This document shows positions 6,124 to 14,623 of a stretch of 64,000 nt of DNA, piece after piece. The notes under the pieces are model-generated. The model did not search any database, was not told the DNA's origin, and saw only the letters and a program-made list of their open reading frames with translations. The stretch comes from JAGLON01 sp041394985. GTDB taxonomy: Bacteria; Zixibacteria; MSB-5A5; GN15; JAAZOE01. The translations under genes and the position numbers were made by a program. Where the stretch lies: positions 1,798,001 through 1,862,000 of the forward strand of contig JAWLBI010000001.1 of the NCBI GenBank assembly GCA_041394985.1, in the 5' to 3' direction. Positions within the stretch are counted from its first letter, which is position 1, and each line of letters begins with the position of its first letter.

Positions 6124-8931
6124 ATGGCTAAAACGACAAAATCTACTGCGTCGAATGCGGCGAAGAAGACCACGTCCAAAGGGCATCCCAAACTGATCTA
6201 CTTCTTCGGCGACGGAAAGGCCGAAGGCACCGGCATTATGAAGGACCTGCTGGGAGGTAAGGGCGCCGGACTGGCCGAAATGACAAATATTAAAATTCCG
6301 GTTCCGCCGGGATTCACAATTACAACCGATGCATGTCATATGTACTATGACATGAACATGAAGCTTCCGTCATGGCTCGATAAAGACATGAAGACGTACA
6401 TGGCCAAAGTGGAAAAAATCATGGGATCGAAATTCGGCGATGCCAAGAATCCGCTTCTGGTTTCCGTTCGCTCCGGTGCGAAGTTCTCCATGCCTGGTAT
6501 GATGGACACCGTCCTCAACCTCGGTTTGAATGAAGAGACGCTCGCCGGCTTCATCGCCAAGACGAATGATGAACGATTCGGGTATGACAACTATCGTCGG
6601 TTCATTTCGATGTTCGGTAATGTCGTTCTCGGCATTGATAAAGACATCTTCGAAGAAGTCATCGAGAAGAAGAAAAAAGACAAAAAGATCAAGAAGGACA
6701 GTTCGCTGCAGGTGAAGGATCTGCAGGACATCGTCAAGCAGTTCAAGAAAATCGTCAAGAAGAAAACCGGTGAAGATTTCCCGGAGGATCCGTTCACGCA
6801 GCTCGTGATGGCTCGTGACGCCGTGTTCCGCAGCTGGAACAATCCGCGCGCCATCAGTTATCGCCGCCTCAATGATATTCCGTCCGATCTCGGTACGGCG
6901 GTCAACGTACAGGCGATGGTATACGGCAACATGGGCAACACGTCCGGTACGGGTGTCGGCTTTACGCGCGATCCCGGTTCCGGTGAGAAAAACTTCTATG
7001 GTGAGTATCTGTTGAACGCGCAGGGCGAGGATGTCGTTGCCGGTATTCGCACGCCTTCTCCGATTCTCCAGCTCAAGACGGAAATGCCGGATGTATTCAA
7101 GCAGCTTAAGGACATCACGGATCGTCTGGAAGCGCATTATCGCGATGTGCAGGATTTCGAATTCACGATTCAGGAAGGCAAGCTGTTCATGCTGCAGACG
7201 CGCGCCGGTAAGCGCACGATTCAGGCGGCATTGAAGATTGCGACCGACATGGTCAAGGAAGGCTTGATTTCCGAGGAAGAGGCGTTGATGCGTATCGAAG
7301 CCACGCAGCTCGATCACTTGTTGCACCCGCGTCTCGACCCGAAAGCAGCATATGAATCCATCGCAAAGGGATTGGCTGCTTCACCGGGCGCCGGTTCGGG
7401 TGTTGCCGTGTTCACCGCTGAAGATGCCGTGAAGACATCCGCCAAGAAACCGTGTATTCTTGTTCGTCAGGAAACGAATCCGGATGATATCGAAGGTATG
7501 CATGCTGCGAAGGGTATTCTGACCTCACGCGGCGGTATGACCTCGCATGCGGCGGTTGTTGCCCGCGGTATGGGTAAGCCGTGCGTCGCCGGTTGCGAGC
7601 AGATTCGCGTCGACGAAAAGAAGCGCCAGTTCCAGGTCGGCAAGTTGATCATCAAGGAAGGCGAAGTCATCACCATCAACGGTTCCACCGGTGAAGTGAT
7701 TATCGGCGCCGTTCCGACTATCGATCCGGAATTGTCCGGCGAATTCGCCGAACTGATGACATGGGCGGACAAGATTCGCAGACTCGGTGTTCGCACCAAT
7801 GCGGATACGCCTCATGATTCCGCGCAGGCGATTACGTTTGGCGCCGAGGGAATCGGTCTGTGCCGTACCGAGCATATGTTCTTCTCCGAAGAGCGTCTGC
7901 CGATCGTGCAGGAAATGATTCTGGCCGAGACGCCGGAAGATCGCCAGGCGGCGCTCGATAAGCTGCTGCCGTTCCAGCGCAACGATTTCAGAAAGATTTT
8001 CGAGGCGATGGAAGGATACCCGGTTACTATTCGTACGCTCGATCCGCCGCTGCATGAATTTCTCCCGCACAAAGAGGATGTCGAGGCGAAGATCGCGGCG
8101 CTCGATAAGGACGACGAGGATTATGAAGATAAGCTGGCCGTCATCCACAAGATGATGGAGCGAATCGAAGAACTTAAAGAGCAGAACCCGATGCTGGGAC
8201 ATCGCGGCTGCCGCCTGGGTATCGTGTATCCGGAAATCACCGAAATGCAGACGCGTGCCATCATCGAAGCCGCTTGTGAGCTGGCCAAGAAGGGCAAAAA
8301 GGTCTATCCGGAAATCATGATTCCGCTTATCGGTCATATCAATGAGTTCAAGAACCAGAAGGAAGTCGTCGAGCGGACGGCTCTGGAAGTTCTCAATCGC
8401 CGGAAAACCAAAGTGAATTTCCTCATCGGCACGATGATCGAAATTCCTCGCGCCGCTTTGACTGCCGATGAAATCGGAGCCGAGGCGCAGTTCTTCTCAT
8501 TCGGCACCAATGATTTGACTCAGATGACGATGGGCTTTTCGCGCGACGATGCCGCCAAGTTCCTCAAATACTATGTGGACAAAGGCATCCTGCCGTGGGA
8601 TCCGTTCGTTTCTATCGATGCGACTGGTGTCGGTCAATTGGTGAAGATGGGCTTCGAAAAGGGCCGCAGCGCCAATCCGACGTTGAAAGTCGGTATTTGC
8701 GGCGAGCATGGCGGCGATCCTGCGTCGATTCACTTCTGTCACAAAGTCGGATTGAACTATGTGTCCTGTTCGCCGTTCCGTGTGCCGATCGCGCGTCTCG
8801 TTGCGGCTCAGGCTACGCTGGCTGAAAAAGGCGCTCTGTCCAAGCCGACGAAGAAAACCGCGAAGAAACCGGCGAAGAAGACGACTGCCAAGAAGGCCGC
8901 GAAGAAAACGACGAAGAAGGCGAAAAAGTAA
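6124..8931 (+). CDS. ppdK: Pyruvate phosphate dikinase
   Basis: A 935-residue enzyme interconverting pyruvate, ATP and phosphate with phosphoenolpyruvate, AMP and pyrophosphate in the cytosol. The start at 6124 follows TGGAGAT (6111-6117). An upstream in-frame extension to 5950 would add residues unlike the family. The order is N-terminal ATP-grasp nucleotide-binding domain (LLGGKGAGLAEM), central phosphohistidine domain with GGMTSHAAVVARG (catalytic His475), and C-terminal PEP/pyruvate TIM barrel with GICGEHGGDP (active Cys859). Length is slightly above the usual 870-890 because both ends carry low-complexity Lys/Ala/Thr extensions: about 20 residues at the N-terminus and about 30 at the C-terminus, the latter resembling histone H1 tails. 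Another lysine-rich stretch lies near residues 180-200. The gene is single, with a roughly 260-base leader and a strong terminator. Confidence 0.97.
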   Translation: MAKTTKSTASNAAKKTTSKGHPKLIYFFGDGKAEGTGIMKDLLGGKGAGLAEMTNIKIPVPPGFTITTDACHMYYDMNMKLPSWLDKDMKTYMAKVEKIMGSKFGDAKNPLLVSVRSGAKFSMPGMMDTVLNLGLNEETLAGFIAKTNDERFGYDNYRRFISMFGNVVLGIDKDIFEEVIEKKKKDKKIKKDSSLQVKDLQDIVKQFKKIVKKKTGEDFPEDPFTQLVMARDAVFRSWNNPRAISYRRLNDIPSDLGTAVNVQAMVYGNMGNTSGTGVGFTRDPGSGEKNFYGEYLLNAQGEDVVAGIRTPSPILQLKTEMPDVFKQLKDITDRLEAHYRDVQDFEFTIQEGKLFMLQTRAGKRTIQAALKIATDMVKEGLISEEEALMRIEATQLDHLLHPRLDPKAAYESIAKGLAASPGAGSGVAVFTAEDAVKTSAKKPCILVRQETNPDDIEGMHAAKGILTSRGGMTSHAAVVARGMGKPCVAGCEQIRVDEKKRQFQVGKLIIKEGEVITINGSTGEVIIGAVPTIDPELSGEFAELMTWADKIRRLGVRTNADTPHDSAQAITFGAEGIGLCRTEHMFFSEERLPIVQEMILAETPEDRQAALDKLLPFQRNDFRKIFEAMEGYPVTIRTLDPPLHEFLPHKEDVEAKIAALDKDDEDYEDKLAVIHKMMERIEELKEQNPMLGHRGCRLGIVYPEITEMQTRAIIEAACELAKKGKKVYPEIMIPLIGHINEFKNQKEVVERTALEVLNRRKTKVNFLIGTMIEIPRAALTADEIGAEAQFFSFGTNDLTQMTMGFSRDDAAKFLKYYVDKGILPWDPFVSIDATGVGQLVKMGFEKGRSANPTLKVGICGEHGGDPASIHFCHKVGLNYVSCSPFRVPIARLVAAQATLAEKGALSKPTKKTAKKPAKKTTAKKAAKKTTKKAKK

Positions 8932-8960
8932 GACTCGTGAATCGTCGAATATGAAATGAA

Positions 8961-8989
8961 AAAGCCCCGAGTTTTCGGGGCTTTTTTTA
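8961..8989. terminator. Bidirectional intrinsic terminator between ppdK and the tol cluster
   Basis: An 8-bp stem (8963-8970 with 8975-8982) is flanked by A-tracts on the left and seven or more T on the right, so it can end both the rightward ppdK transcript and the leftward tol-pal transcript. Confidence 0.92.
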
Positions 8990-9003
8990 TGCGGTATTGT
9001 TAA

Positions 9004-9624
9004 TTATTCCACTTCGATGCGTGTGTATTTTTTGGCAGGTGATTGATTTGCATCATCGCCACGAAGTTCCTTACGCCAGTGCGCCATGAGCTGCGCGGCG
9101 CGGTCATCTTCAATATTTGATATCCAGAGCGACACGAGGTAATTATCTAATGATGTCCCGGCGATGATATTCTCTGCGATGTTGTATGTGTGCGCGATAT
9201 TTTTATCATCAAGTCTGAGGTGAATGCATGATTTGTGTGCCGCATATACTATCGCCGCAGCATTGACTTGCGCACGAAAGGTGAGGACGCGCAGGTCGGC
9301 CCATTCGATTGGCGTCGGCGGATTCATGTCGTCATCCCGCGTCCAGAAGCGTCTCGGCGTAGCGACTTTGATAAAGAGCAGACGCCCCTCGCGGTCGATA
9401 TCGAGACTAATGCGGATGCGATTATTCTTGCTTGATTTTGAGGTCGCGCCTTTTTCCTCGGCGTCGACGAATGAATAGAATGTTCCGGCAGGGAAGAGTG
9501 GGATATAGAGGCAATCTTCTTCGACCTGATAAAAACCCCGGCCGAATATTTTTATTTCCGCCGGGGTCTTTATTCTGACTTGTATGCCTCCGGGAGGCGT
9601 TAATTCTTTTTCGCCGCCTGCCAT
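9004..9624 (-). CDS. Unknown protein at the end of the tol-pal operon
   Basis: A predicted soluble protein of 206 residues with no signal peptide or membrane helix. It reads as mixed alpha/beta with a charged C-terminus. The ATG at 9622-9624 overlaps the end of cpoB by 25 bases and has only a weak ribosome site, so initiation may depend on coupling. A GGAGG sits at about 9590 but is part of a small palindrome and is not followed by an ATG or GTG in frame, so the true start is uncertain. It is the last gene before the bidirectional terminator. I do not recognise the family. Its position suggests a cell-envelope or housekeeping role in this lineage, without direct evidence. Confidence 0.65.
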   Translation of the reverse strand: MAGGEKELTPPGGIQVRIKTPAEIKIFGRGFYQVEEDCLYIPLFPAGTFYSFVDAEEKGATSKSSKNNRIRISLDIDREGRLLFIKVATPRRFWTRDDDMNPPTPIEWADLRVLTFRAQVNAAAIVYAAHKSCIHLRLDDKNIAHTYNIAENIIAGTSLDNYLVSLWISNIEDDRAAQLMAHWRKELRGDDANQSPAKKYTRIEVE

Positions 9625-10412
9625 TCGGCAATCTTGTCCTTTACCTGCGAATACTCCAGCGATTCCGGATGCTTATCCCGAAGCATCAGATAGTATTTCA
9701 ATGCTTCATCGTTTTTGTTTTGTTTCTCGTAGGTACGGCCGATTTTGAAAATCGCCATTGCCTTTTTCTGCGTATCCGGATATTTCTCGAGCAACTTGGT
9801 GTACTCGGTAATTGCCTGGTCGTGCATTTCCATTTCGTAATAGCACTCGGCAATCCAGTATTGGCTGTTATCTGCAAGTTGGCCGTTGGGGCAGTATTTC
9901 AGGTAATCCTGGAAGCCCGACACGGCGATGTCATACTGGCCGCGCCGAATATCCTTGAATGCGCTGTCCCACAGGTTGTAGCAATCGACTCCGGCAGGCA
10001 GTTCTTCCGCCGTTGCGGTGTCTTTGGTCTGCGCGCCTGCCGTATTATCGGTCGGCGGCTTAACCGGGGCAATCTGCGTGCCGCCGGATTTATTCTGCTG
10101 CATCATGGCATAGAGCATCTGGCTGATATCGTTGATTTGATTCTGCATCTGAGTCAATTGCAGATTCAGATCATCGATGGCCGAGCGAACATCTGCGCGA
10201 AGCGCGGTGTTGGCTTCCGCGCCCGAAGTGTATAGCGAATCAATATTATCGAGCTGTGCTTTGAGCAGCTTCTGGTCGATCCTGACCTGATTCACCTTTT
10301 CTTCGACGCGAATCACATCCTGTTTGGTAGCGCATCCTGCGACCACCATGATGACACAAAGAAGGGATACCGGTATCAAGCGGTACCCCTTATGATTTGA
10401 TAATAACTTCAC
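9600..10412 (-). CDS. cpoB: Tol-Pal system protein CpoB/YbgF (lipoprotein form)
   Basis: A 270-residue periplasmic coordinator of the Tol-Pal system with septal cell-wall synthesis. The N-terminus is a lipoprotein signal with VAGC at 24-27, unlike the E. coli protein, which is a soluble periplasmic protein. A coiled coil (about 30-110) follows, then a Thr/Pro-rich linker, and tetratricopeptide repeats from about 145 to the end (for example GQYDIAVSGFQDYLKYCPNG). This matches the family order of trimerising coiled coil then TPR. It starts 12 bases after pal on the minus strand, the classical gene order. The lipid anchor is an adaptation seen here directly; its membrane destination is inferred. 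Confidence 0.93.
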   Translation of the reverse strand: MKLLSNHKGYRLIPVSLLCVIMVVAGCATKQDVIRVEEKVNQVRIDQKLLKAQLDNIDSLYTSGAEANTALRADVRSAIDDLNLQLTQMQNQINDISQMLYAMMQQNKSGGTQIAPVKPPTDNTAGAQTKDTATAEELPAGVDCYNLWDSAFKDIRRGQYDIAVSGFQDYLKYCPNGQLADNSQYWIAECYYEMEMHDQAITEYTKLLEKYPDTQKKAMAIFKIGRTYEKQNKNDEALKYYLMLRDKHPESLEYSQVKDKIAEWQAAKKN

Positions 10413-10424
10413 GTTAACTCCGGT

Positions 10425-10940
10425 TTACTTTGAGATGACCCGGAATTCGGCCCGACGGTTTTTTGCCCAGGCTGCTTCATCATGACCCGGGTTGACCGGA
10501 CGTTCTTTTCCGTAACTGATGGTCTCGATACGACCGGCATTAATTCCGGCGGCAACGAGATATTCCTTGACGGCATTGGCACGTTTGTCGCCGAGCGCGA
10601 GGTTATATTCGACTGTGCCGCGTTCGTCGCAGTGACCTTCGATTTTGATTACCGCATCCGGGAATTTCTTCATGACCTGGACATTGTTGTCGAGGGCAGA
10701 GCGCTGATCGCCGCGGATAGTGTATTTATCGAAATCGAAGTAGACCGTCATAAAGTCAGTCGCCTTGATGACCGGCGGGGGCGGTGGAGGCGGTTCAACC
10801 GGCGGCGGAGGCGGAGGCGGCGGAGTCGTATCGACAACGATTACTGGTTCCTCAGTTACGGGCTTTGGTTTGGAACCGCCGCAGCCGTAAACGGCGACGA
10901 GAACTGCAATTAGCCCAAGAATGAGCAGGAAATTTTTCAT
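10425..10940 (-). CDS. pal: Peptidoglycan-associated lipoprotein Pal
   Basis: A 171-residue outer-membrane lipoprotein that binds peptidoglycan and is driven by TolB and the TolQRA motor. It has a lipoprotein signal with a lipobox cysteine at 20 (VYGC), an extended proline-rich linker (about 38-57, with two runs of prolines) and a C-terminal OmpA-like domain containing YFDFDKYTI and GHCDERGTVEYN, where the Asp and Arg of the meso-DAP pocket appear present. AAGGAGG lies just upstream of the ATG. A 114-base gap separates it from tolB, larger than elsewhere in the cluster, and it contains a TTGACA box on the minus strand (10993-10998) without a good -10. Confidence 0.95.
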   Translation of the reverse strand: MKNFLLILGLIAVLVAVYGCGGSKPKPVTEEPVIVVDTTPPPPPPPPVEPPPPPPPVIKATDFMTVYFDFDKYTIRGDQRSALDNNVQVMKKFPDAVIKIEGHCDERGTVEYNLALGDKRANAVKEYLVAAGINAGRIETISYGKERPVNPGHDEAAWAKNRRAEFRVISK

Positions 10941-11054
10941 ATGGCCCTCCTTACAGGGTTATACTAGAAAACGGAATTTTCTTTCCATATTTTGTCAAAC
11001 TGTACGAAAATGCCGTACGTTAAGCAACAAATATTTGGAGTTATCCACAAAAAT

Positions 11055-12365
11055 CTATCGGGTATAGCCAGACCATGTCGGATTGGAATTATCACCTCCG
11101 GTTGTCAGGCGTTTCTCCTCGAAACCGAACCGATCCATCGTATAAATTTCCTTTTCGCCGGTGCGGGTCGATGAAAAGACGATATGGTTGCCGTCGGGCG
11201 ACCAGTGAGGATTTTCATTGTTGCCGCGCTCGGTCAGCACCTCGTAATTCGACCCGGTAATGTCTATCGTACAGATATTGAACTTGCCGTTGACGCGACT
11301 GAGAAACACAAGTTTATCGCCTTTGGGTGACCAGTCGGGCGAGTCATTATAACTACCTTGATACGTGATACGCCGGACGTTAATGCCATCAATATCCATA
11401 ATATATATCTGTGGCGAACCGGCTCGGTCGGATGTGAAGGCGATTTCCTTGCCGGTCGGGGACCAGCAGGGGGATGATTCGATCGACTTCGTATAGGTCA
11501 GGCGGCGTTTAATTTTACCGTTGCGATCGAGCAGGTATAATTCGGCATTGCCGTCGCGCGATAAGGCCGCGACGATGTGTTTGCCGTCCGGCGAAACGCG
11601 CGCGGCGGAATTGATACCGGGGTAGGCGGCTACCTGGCGAACATCGCCGTCATTTATGTCATACTGATATAGTTGCGGTTCATCGTTCATATATGAGGTA
11701 AACAGCAGATTTTTCCCTTCCGGATCGAAGGCGGGCGATAGGTTGATCGAGCCGTTGTTAGTCAGCTGATAGACGTTCGCGCCATCATAATCGCTGAGGT
11801 AGAGTTCTTTATTGCCCGTGCGCTTTGAGATAAAGCAGATGCGAGTATCGAATATCCCCTTGTCGCCGGTCAGGTACAGAATAATATCGTTGGCGACGGT
11901 ATGAGCCAGCCGCCGGTAATTTTTGACCGGTGAGCGGAATTTCCCTCGCGCGAAAACGACTCCTGACACGGCCGAATATAATTGATAGCGGAAAGTGACC
12001 TCATCGCGATAAAATTCGCCTTCGCCTTTGACGACATATTCGGCGCCCAGGCGATTCCAGCCCAACAGCGTCATGACCTCGAGTTCATATGTTTTCATGA
12101 AAAAGGAATCGAGTTCGACGATATCATAAAACGGCGAGTAACCCAGATCATCGCGAATGATTTCCGCCAGGCGGATGAGGACGACCGAATCGGCCTTGAG
12201 CAGTTTCGTTCCGGCGGTGGCGACGAAGTCCTCGACAGCCATCTTGGTCGGGACGAATGTAGTTTTGGTAGGCAAAACTGCTATATGTTCCGGTATATCG
12301 CCTTGGCCGACTGCAATGGTAGTGAGAAGCGCGACAAAGATAATCGTGAGCAGTGTTTTTTTCAT
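11055..12365 (-). CDS. tolB: Tol-Pal translocation protein TolB
   Basis: A 436-residue periplasmic protein. A signal peptide ends near residue 20. The N-terminal domain (about 22-165) is the TolB amino domain, and the rest is a beta-propeller of PD40 repeats with the recurring pattern (S/N)PxWSPxGKxIxFxSxR. Length matches the family (about 430). It shuttles between Pal and the TolA-like protein in outer-membrane constriction. It lies 6 bases downstream of the TonB/TolA-like gene on the minus strand, so the two are surely co-transcribed. Confidence 0.95.
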   Translation of the reverse strand: MKKTLLTIIFVALLTTIAVGQGDIPEHIAVLPTKTTFVPTKMAVEDFVATAGTKLLKADSVVLIRLAEIIRDDLGYSPFYDIVELDSFFMKTYELEVMTLLGWNRLGAEYVVKGEGEFYRDEVTFRYQLYSAVSGVVFARGKFRSPVKNYRRLAHTVANDIILYLTGDKGIFDTRICFISKRTGNKELYLSDYDGANVYQLTNNGSINLSPAFDPEGKNLLFTSYMNDEPQLYQYDINDGDVRQVAAYPGINSAARVSPDGKHIVAALSRDGNAELYLLDRNGKIKRRLTYTKSIESSPCWSPTGKEIAFTSDRAGSPQIYIMDIDGINVRRITYQGSYNDSPDWSPKGDKLVFLSRVNGKFNICTIDITGSNYEVLTERGNNENPHWSPDGNHIVFSSTRTGEKEIYTMDRFGFEEKRLTTGGDNSNPTWSGYTR

Positions 12366-12371
12366 ATGTTG

Positions 12372-13097
12372 TTATCTCGGTTCATAGGGAAATTCAAGAG
12401 TGATGCCGATGATATCATCCTGAAACTCGGACGGCAGCGGGGGGAGCGGCGTTGAGATTTGCAGCGCCCGCATGCATGCCCGATCGTAGGCTTCAACTCC
12501 CGAAGATGTTTTAACCGTGGGGTCGACAATAGTTCCCGTCCTTAGAATCATAAAATGAATTTTACAGGACAGGGGTTGGTTGGCATTGACCGGATTGGTC
12601 CAGTTGCGCTCGATTTTCGTAAATGCCAGCATGAAATAGCTGGGGAAATTGAAGTTGGCGTTATCGACGCCGACCTTCCCGAATTTACTGCCGGGGCCGA
12701 GTTGGTCGGATACATCCGTACCGTCGGTTCCGGCCTGTGATTTGTCACCGGTCTTGGGCTGGCCGGTATAGCCCTGATCTTCTTTCGGTTTCGGTTGGGG
12801 CTTCGGTTTCGGTTGTTCTTTCGGCTTTTCGACTTCCTTTTTAATTTCGCGCGATTCGGGTGTTTCCAGCGGGATTGCTTCTTCTTCCGGTTCGAGAGCC
12901 TCGGGAATGACGATTTCCGGTGTTTCGGCGCCTTGAATTAATTCGGGATTACCCAGCGGCGGCATTTCGATAATATTCAGGCCGATCGATTCAAAATCCT
13001 GATGCACGACTTTAAACGGATTGAGCAGCGTCAGTGATGCGAGCAGCCCAATGTGAAACAACAGCGAGAAAAAGATGTCGCGCTTGGTTATTTCCAT
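12372..13097 (-). CDS. TonB/TolA-like energy transducer
   Basis: A 241-residue protein with an N-terminal inner-membrane anchor (about 9-26), an acidic then lysine/proline-rich spacer (about 60-110, including the repeated KPKPQPKPK pattern) and a C-terminal TonB-type domain (about 150-241) with an intact core (INFMI-like KIHFMILRTGTI and RACMRALQ). Position between tolR and tolB identifies it as the functional TolA of this cluster, although the spacer is of TonB type and much shorter than the helical TolA rod of enterobacteria. It transmits proton-motive-force-driven motion from the TolQR motor to TolB/Pal. It starts 2 bases after tolR. Confidence 0.88.
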   Translation of the reverse strand: MEITKRDIFFSLLFHIGLLASLTLLNPFKVVHQDFESIGLNIIEMPPLGNPELIQGAETPEIVIPEALEPEEEAIPLETPESREIKKEVEKPKEQPKPKPQPKPKEDQGYTGQPKTGDKSQAGTDGTDVSDQLGPGSKFGKVGVDNANFNFPSYFMLAFTKIERNWTNPVNANQPLSCKIHFMILRTGTIVDPTVKTSSGVEAYDRACMRALQISTPLPPLPSEFQDDIIGITLEFPYEPR

Positions 13098-13099
13098 GA

Positions 13100-13516
13100 C
13101 TATTTCTTCAGCTTATCCGTGTCTACCGGTGAGGTGACCAGACTGAGATAATCGATGCCCAGGTTTTTGACGGCGGCGACGACATCGATGACGGTCGCAT
13201 AGACGACCGAACTGTCGGCCCGAATAAAGACGGAAGAAGTGTTTTTCTGTTTCAGAACCTCATCGAGGCGTTTGGTGAAATCCGGCATCCGCACCCAGAC
13301 GTCATCGATGTAGATGCCGCCTTTGTCATCGATGGTCAGGACGACACCCTCGGCCTGCTCGTTGCTGATGGCCGTTTTCGTCTTGGGTAGATTGACATCG
13401 ATTCCGGACTGGAGCATCGGTGCGGTAATCATGAAAATGATGAGCAGCACCAGGACAACGTCGACGAGGTTCGTGACGTTGATGTCGGCCATATGTCCAT
13501 AGTCTCGTCTGATCAC
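13100..13516 (-). CDS. tolR: TolR/ExbD-family motor protein
   Basis: A 138-residue ExbD/TolR protein with a short cytoplasmic N-terminus, one membrane helix (about 12-33) carrying the proton-carrying Asp in NLVDVVLVLLIIFM, and a periplasmic domain. The frame opens with GTG at 13516, overlapping the tolQ stop. An ATG nine codons... downstream at 13492 (MADINVTN) is an alternative start that would still keep the helix. It forms the stator/rotor unit with TolQ. Confidence 0.93.
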   Translation of the reverse strand: MIRRDYGHMADINVTNLVDVVLVLLIIFMITAPMLQSGIDVNLPKTKTAISNEQAEGVVLTIDDKGGIYIDDVWVRMPDFTKRLDEVLKQKNTSSVFIRADSSVVYATVIDVVAAVKNLGIDYLSLVTSPVDTDKLKK

Positions 13517-14253
13517 TGGTAGCTGTCCTTTTTAATGCGGGCCAGCAGCTCGAAGCCGAAGCCGTTGGAGCGGTCGGTCATATAGCGAAGTTTGTTATTG
13601 GCCCAGTTATAGCCGATGACGGCCGGGATAGCTGCGGCGAGGCCGATAATCGTCGCCAGGAGCGCCTCGGCGATACCCGGTGCGACGACGGTCAGCGACG
13701 CGGAGCCTCGTTCACCGATTGACCAGAAGGAATCCATAACGCCGACGACGGTACCCAATAGCCCCAAAAACGGGGCGGCATTGGCGGTGGTGGCGAGGAA
13801 CACGACATATTTTTCCAGTTTGCTGACTTCCTCGACCGTGGCCTTGTCGAGCATCAGGGTAATTGTCTTGAAGTCGTCCTCGTCGAGTTTCCGTTTTTCC
13901 GGGGGAATTCCGCCCTTGTTTTTTGCCTCTATAATGGCGTCAGCCTCGCTTATCCCGGCCTGATAAATACCGGTAAACGGGGAGAGGCGGAAGCTCTTGG
14001 TCTGTCCGAGCATTTCCGACACGCCGCCGGCCCGCTTGAACAAGGCCAGAAATTTATGATTTTGCGAATCGACCTCTTTGAAGAGGCGATATTTGTTGAA
14101 CATGATGCCCCATGAGACCAGGGACATGATGATCAGGATGCAGAGGATAATCCATCCGAAGAAGGAGGTTCCGGCCAGAATATCCCAGACGCCGCCGGAA
14201 AACATGGCGATGACGGGAGATGGTTCGGTTGTAGAAATCATCGATGCGAACAT
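13513..14253 (-). CDS. tolQ: TolQ/ExbB-family motor protein
   Basis: A 246-residue proton-channel subunit of the MotA/TolQ/ExbB family. It has a first membrane helix near 30-50, a large cytoplasmic loop, and two helices with the family signature (APFLGLLGTVVGVMDSF at about 163-179, and GIAEALLATIIGLAAAIPAV at about 196-215). It is first in the minus-strand tol-pal operon. GGGTGGT lies upstream of the ATG but at a rather long distance, and a second Met five residues in is possible. Given its position with TolR and TolB it is TolQ and not ExbB. It overlaps tolR by 4 bases. Confidence 0.94.
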   Translation of the reverse strand: MFASMISTTEPSPVIAMFSGGVWDILAGTSFFGWIILCILIIMSLVSWGIMFNKYRLFKEVDSQNHKFLALFKRAGGVSEMLGQTKSFRLSPFTGIYQAGISEADAIIEAKNKGGIPPEKRKLDEDDFKTITLMLDKATVEEVSKLEKYVVFLATTANAAPFLGLLGTVVGVMDSFWSIGERGSASLTVVAPGIAEALLATIIGLAAAIPAVIGYNWANNKLRYMTDRSNGFGFELLARIKKDSYQ

Positions 14254-14309
14254 ATTGTCTTGTACACCACCCGGGTGAAAAGGTTGTTATTTTACTATTC
14301 AGACTCATA

Positions 14310-14338
14310 ACAATAGAGAACCGTTGTACGGCAATCAA
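14310..14338 (-). promoter_or_regulatory. Candidate promoter of the tol-pal operon
   Basis: On the minus strand, TTGATT (14333-14338) and TATTGT (14310-14315) are spaced 17 bp apart, about 57 bases upstream of the tolQ ATG. Four or more of six bases match in each box. Confidence 0.42.
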
Positions 14339-14491
14339 CAAAAAACCAAGGAAAAGAGTTTTCGATTGCCTCTGAAAACGCCGAATTTTCTGCATTCTGC
14401 GACATTTTTGCGCTGATTTTTTTGGCAAAAATTACCGGGAAAATCGGCCCGGTATTCTGAACAAAAAACTCATAAAGGGCGTCGAAAGGGG

Positions 14492-14520
14492 TGGACAAAA
14501 TAGTCAGAGATGATTATATT
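14492..14520 (+). promoter_or_regulatory. Candidate promoter of the glmL operon
   Basis: TGGACA (14492-14497) and TATATT (14515-14520) with a 17-bp spacer, each five of six to sigma-70 consensus, about 100 bases before the ATG at 14624. The 370-base divergent interval 14254-14623 holds this and the tol promoter; I see no gene in it. Confidence 0.5.
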
Positions 14521-14623
14521 TTGACTCTTTTGTAAACCGGTAAAAAGCCGGTTGTTTGGATTGAAGAAACGGGCCGCCGGGCGGCCGTGATAGAAGATAC
14601 GTTAAACCAGAGAGACGGTACAC

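Noticed and set aside
6370..7326. A 318-codon minus-strand frame within ppdK
   Set aside because: It is the shadow of a strongly conserved enzyme gene and its composition follows the codon bias of the other strand.
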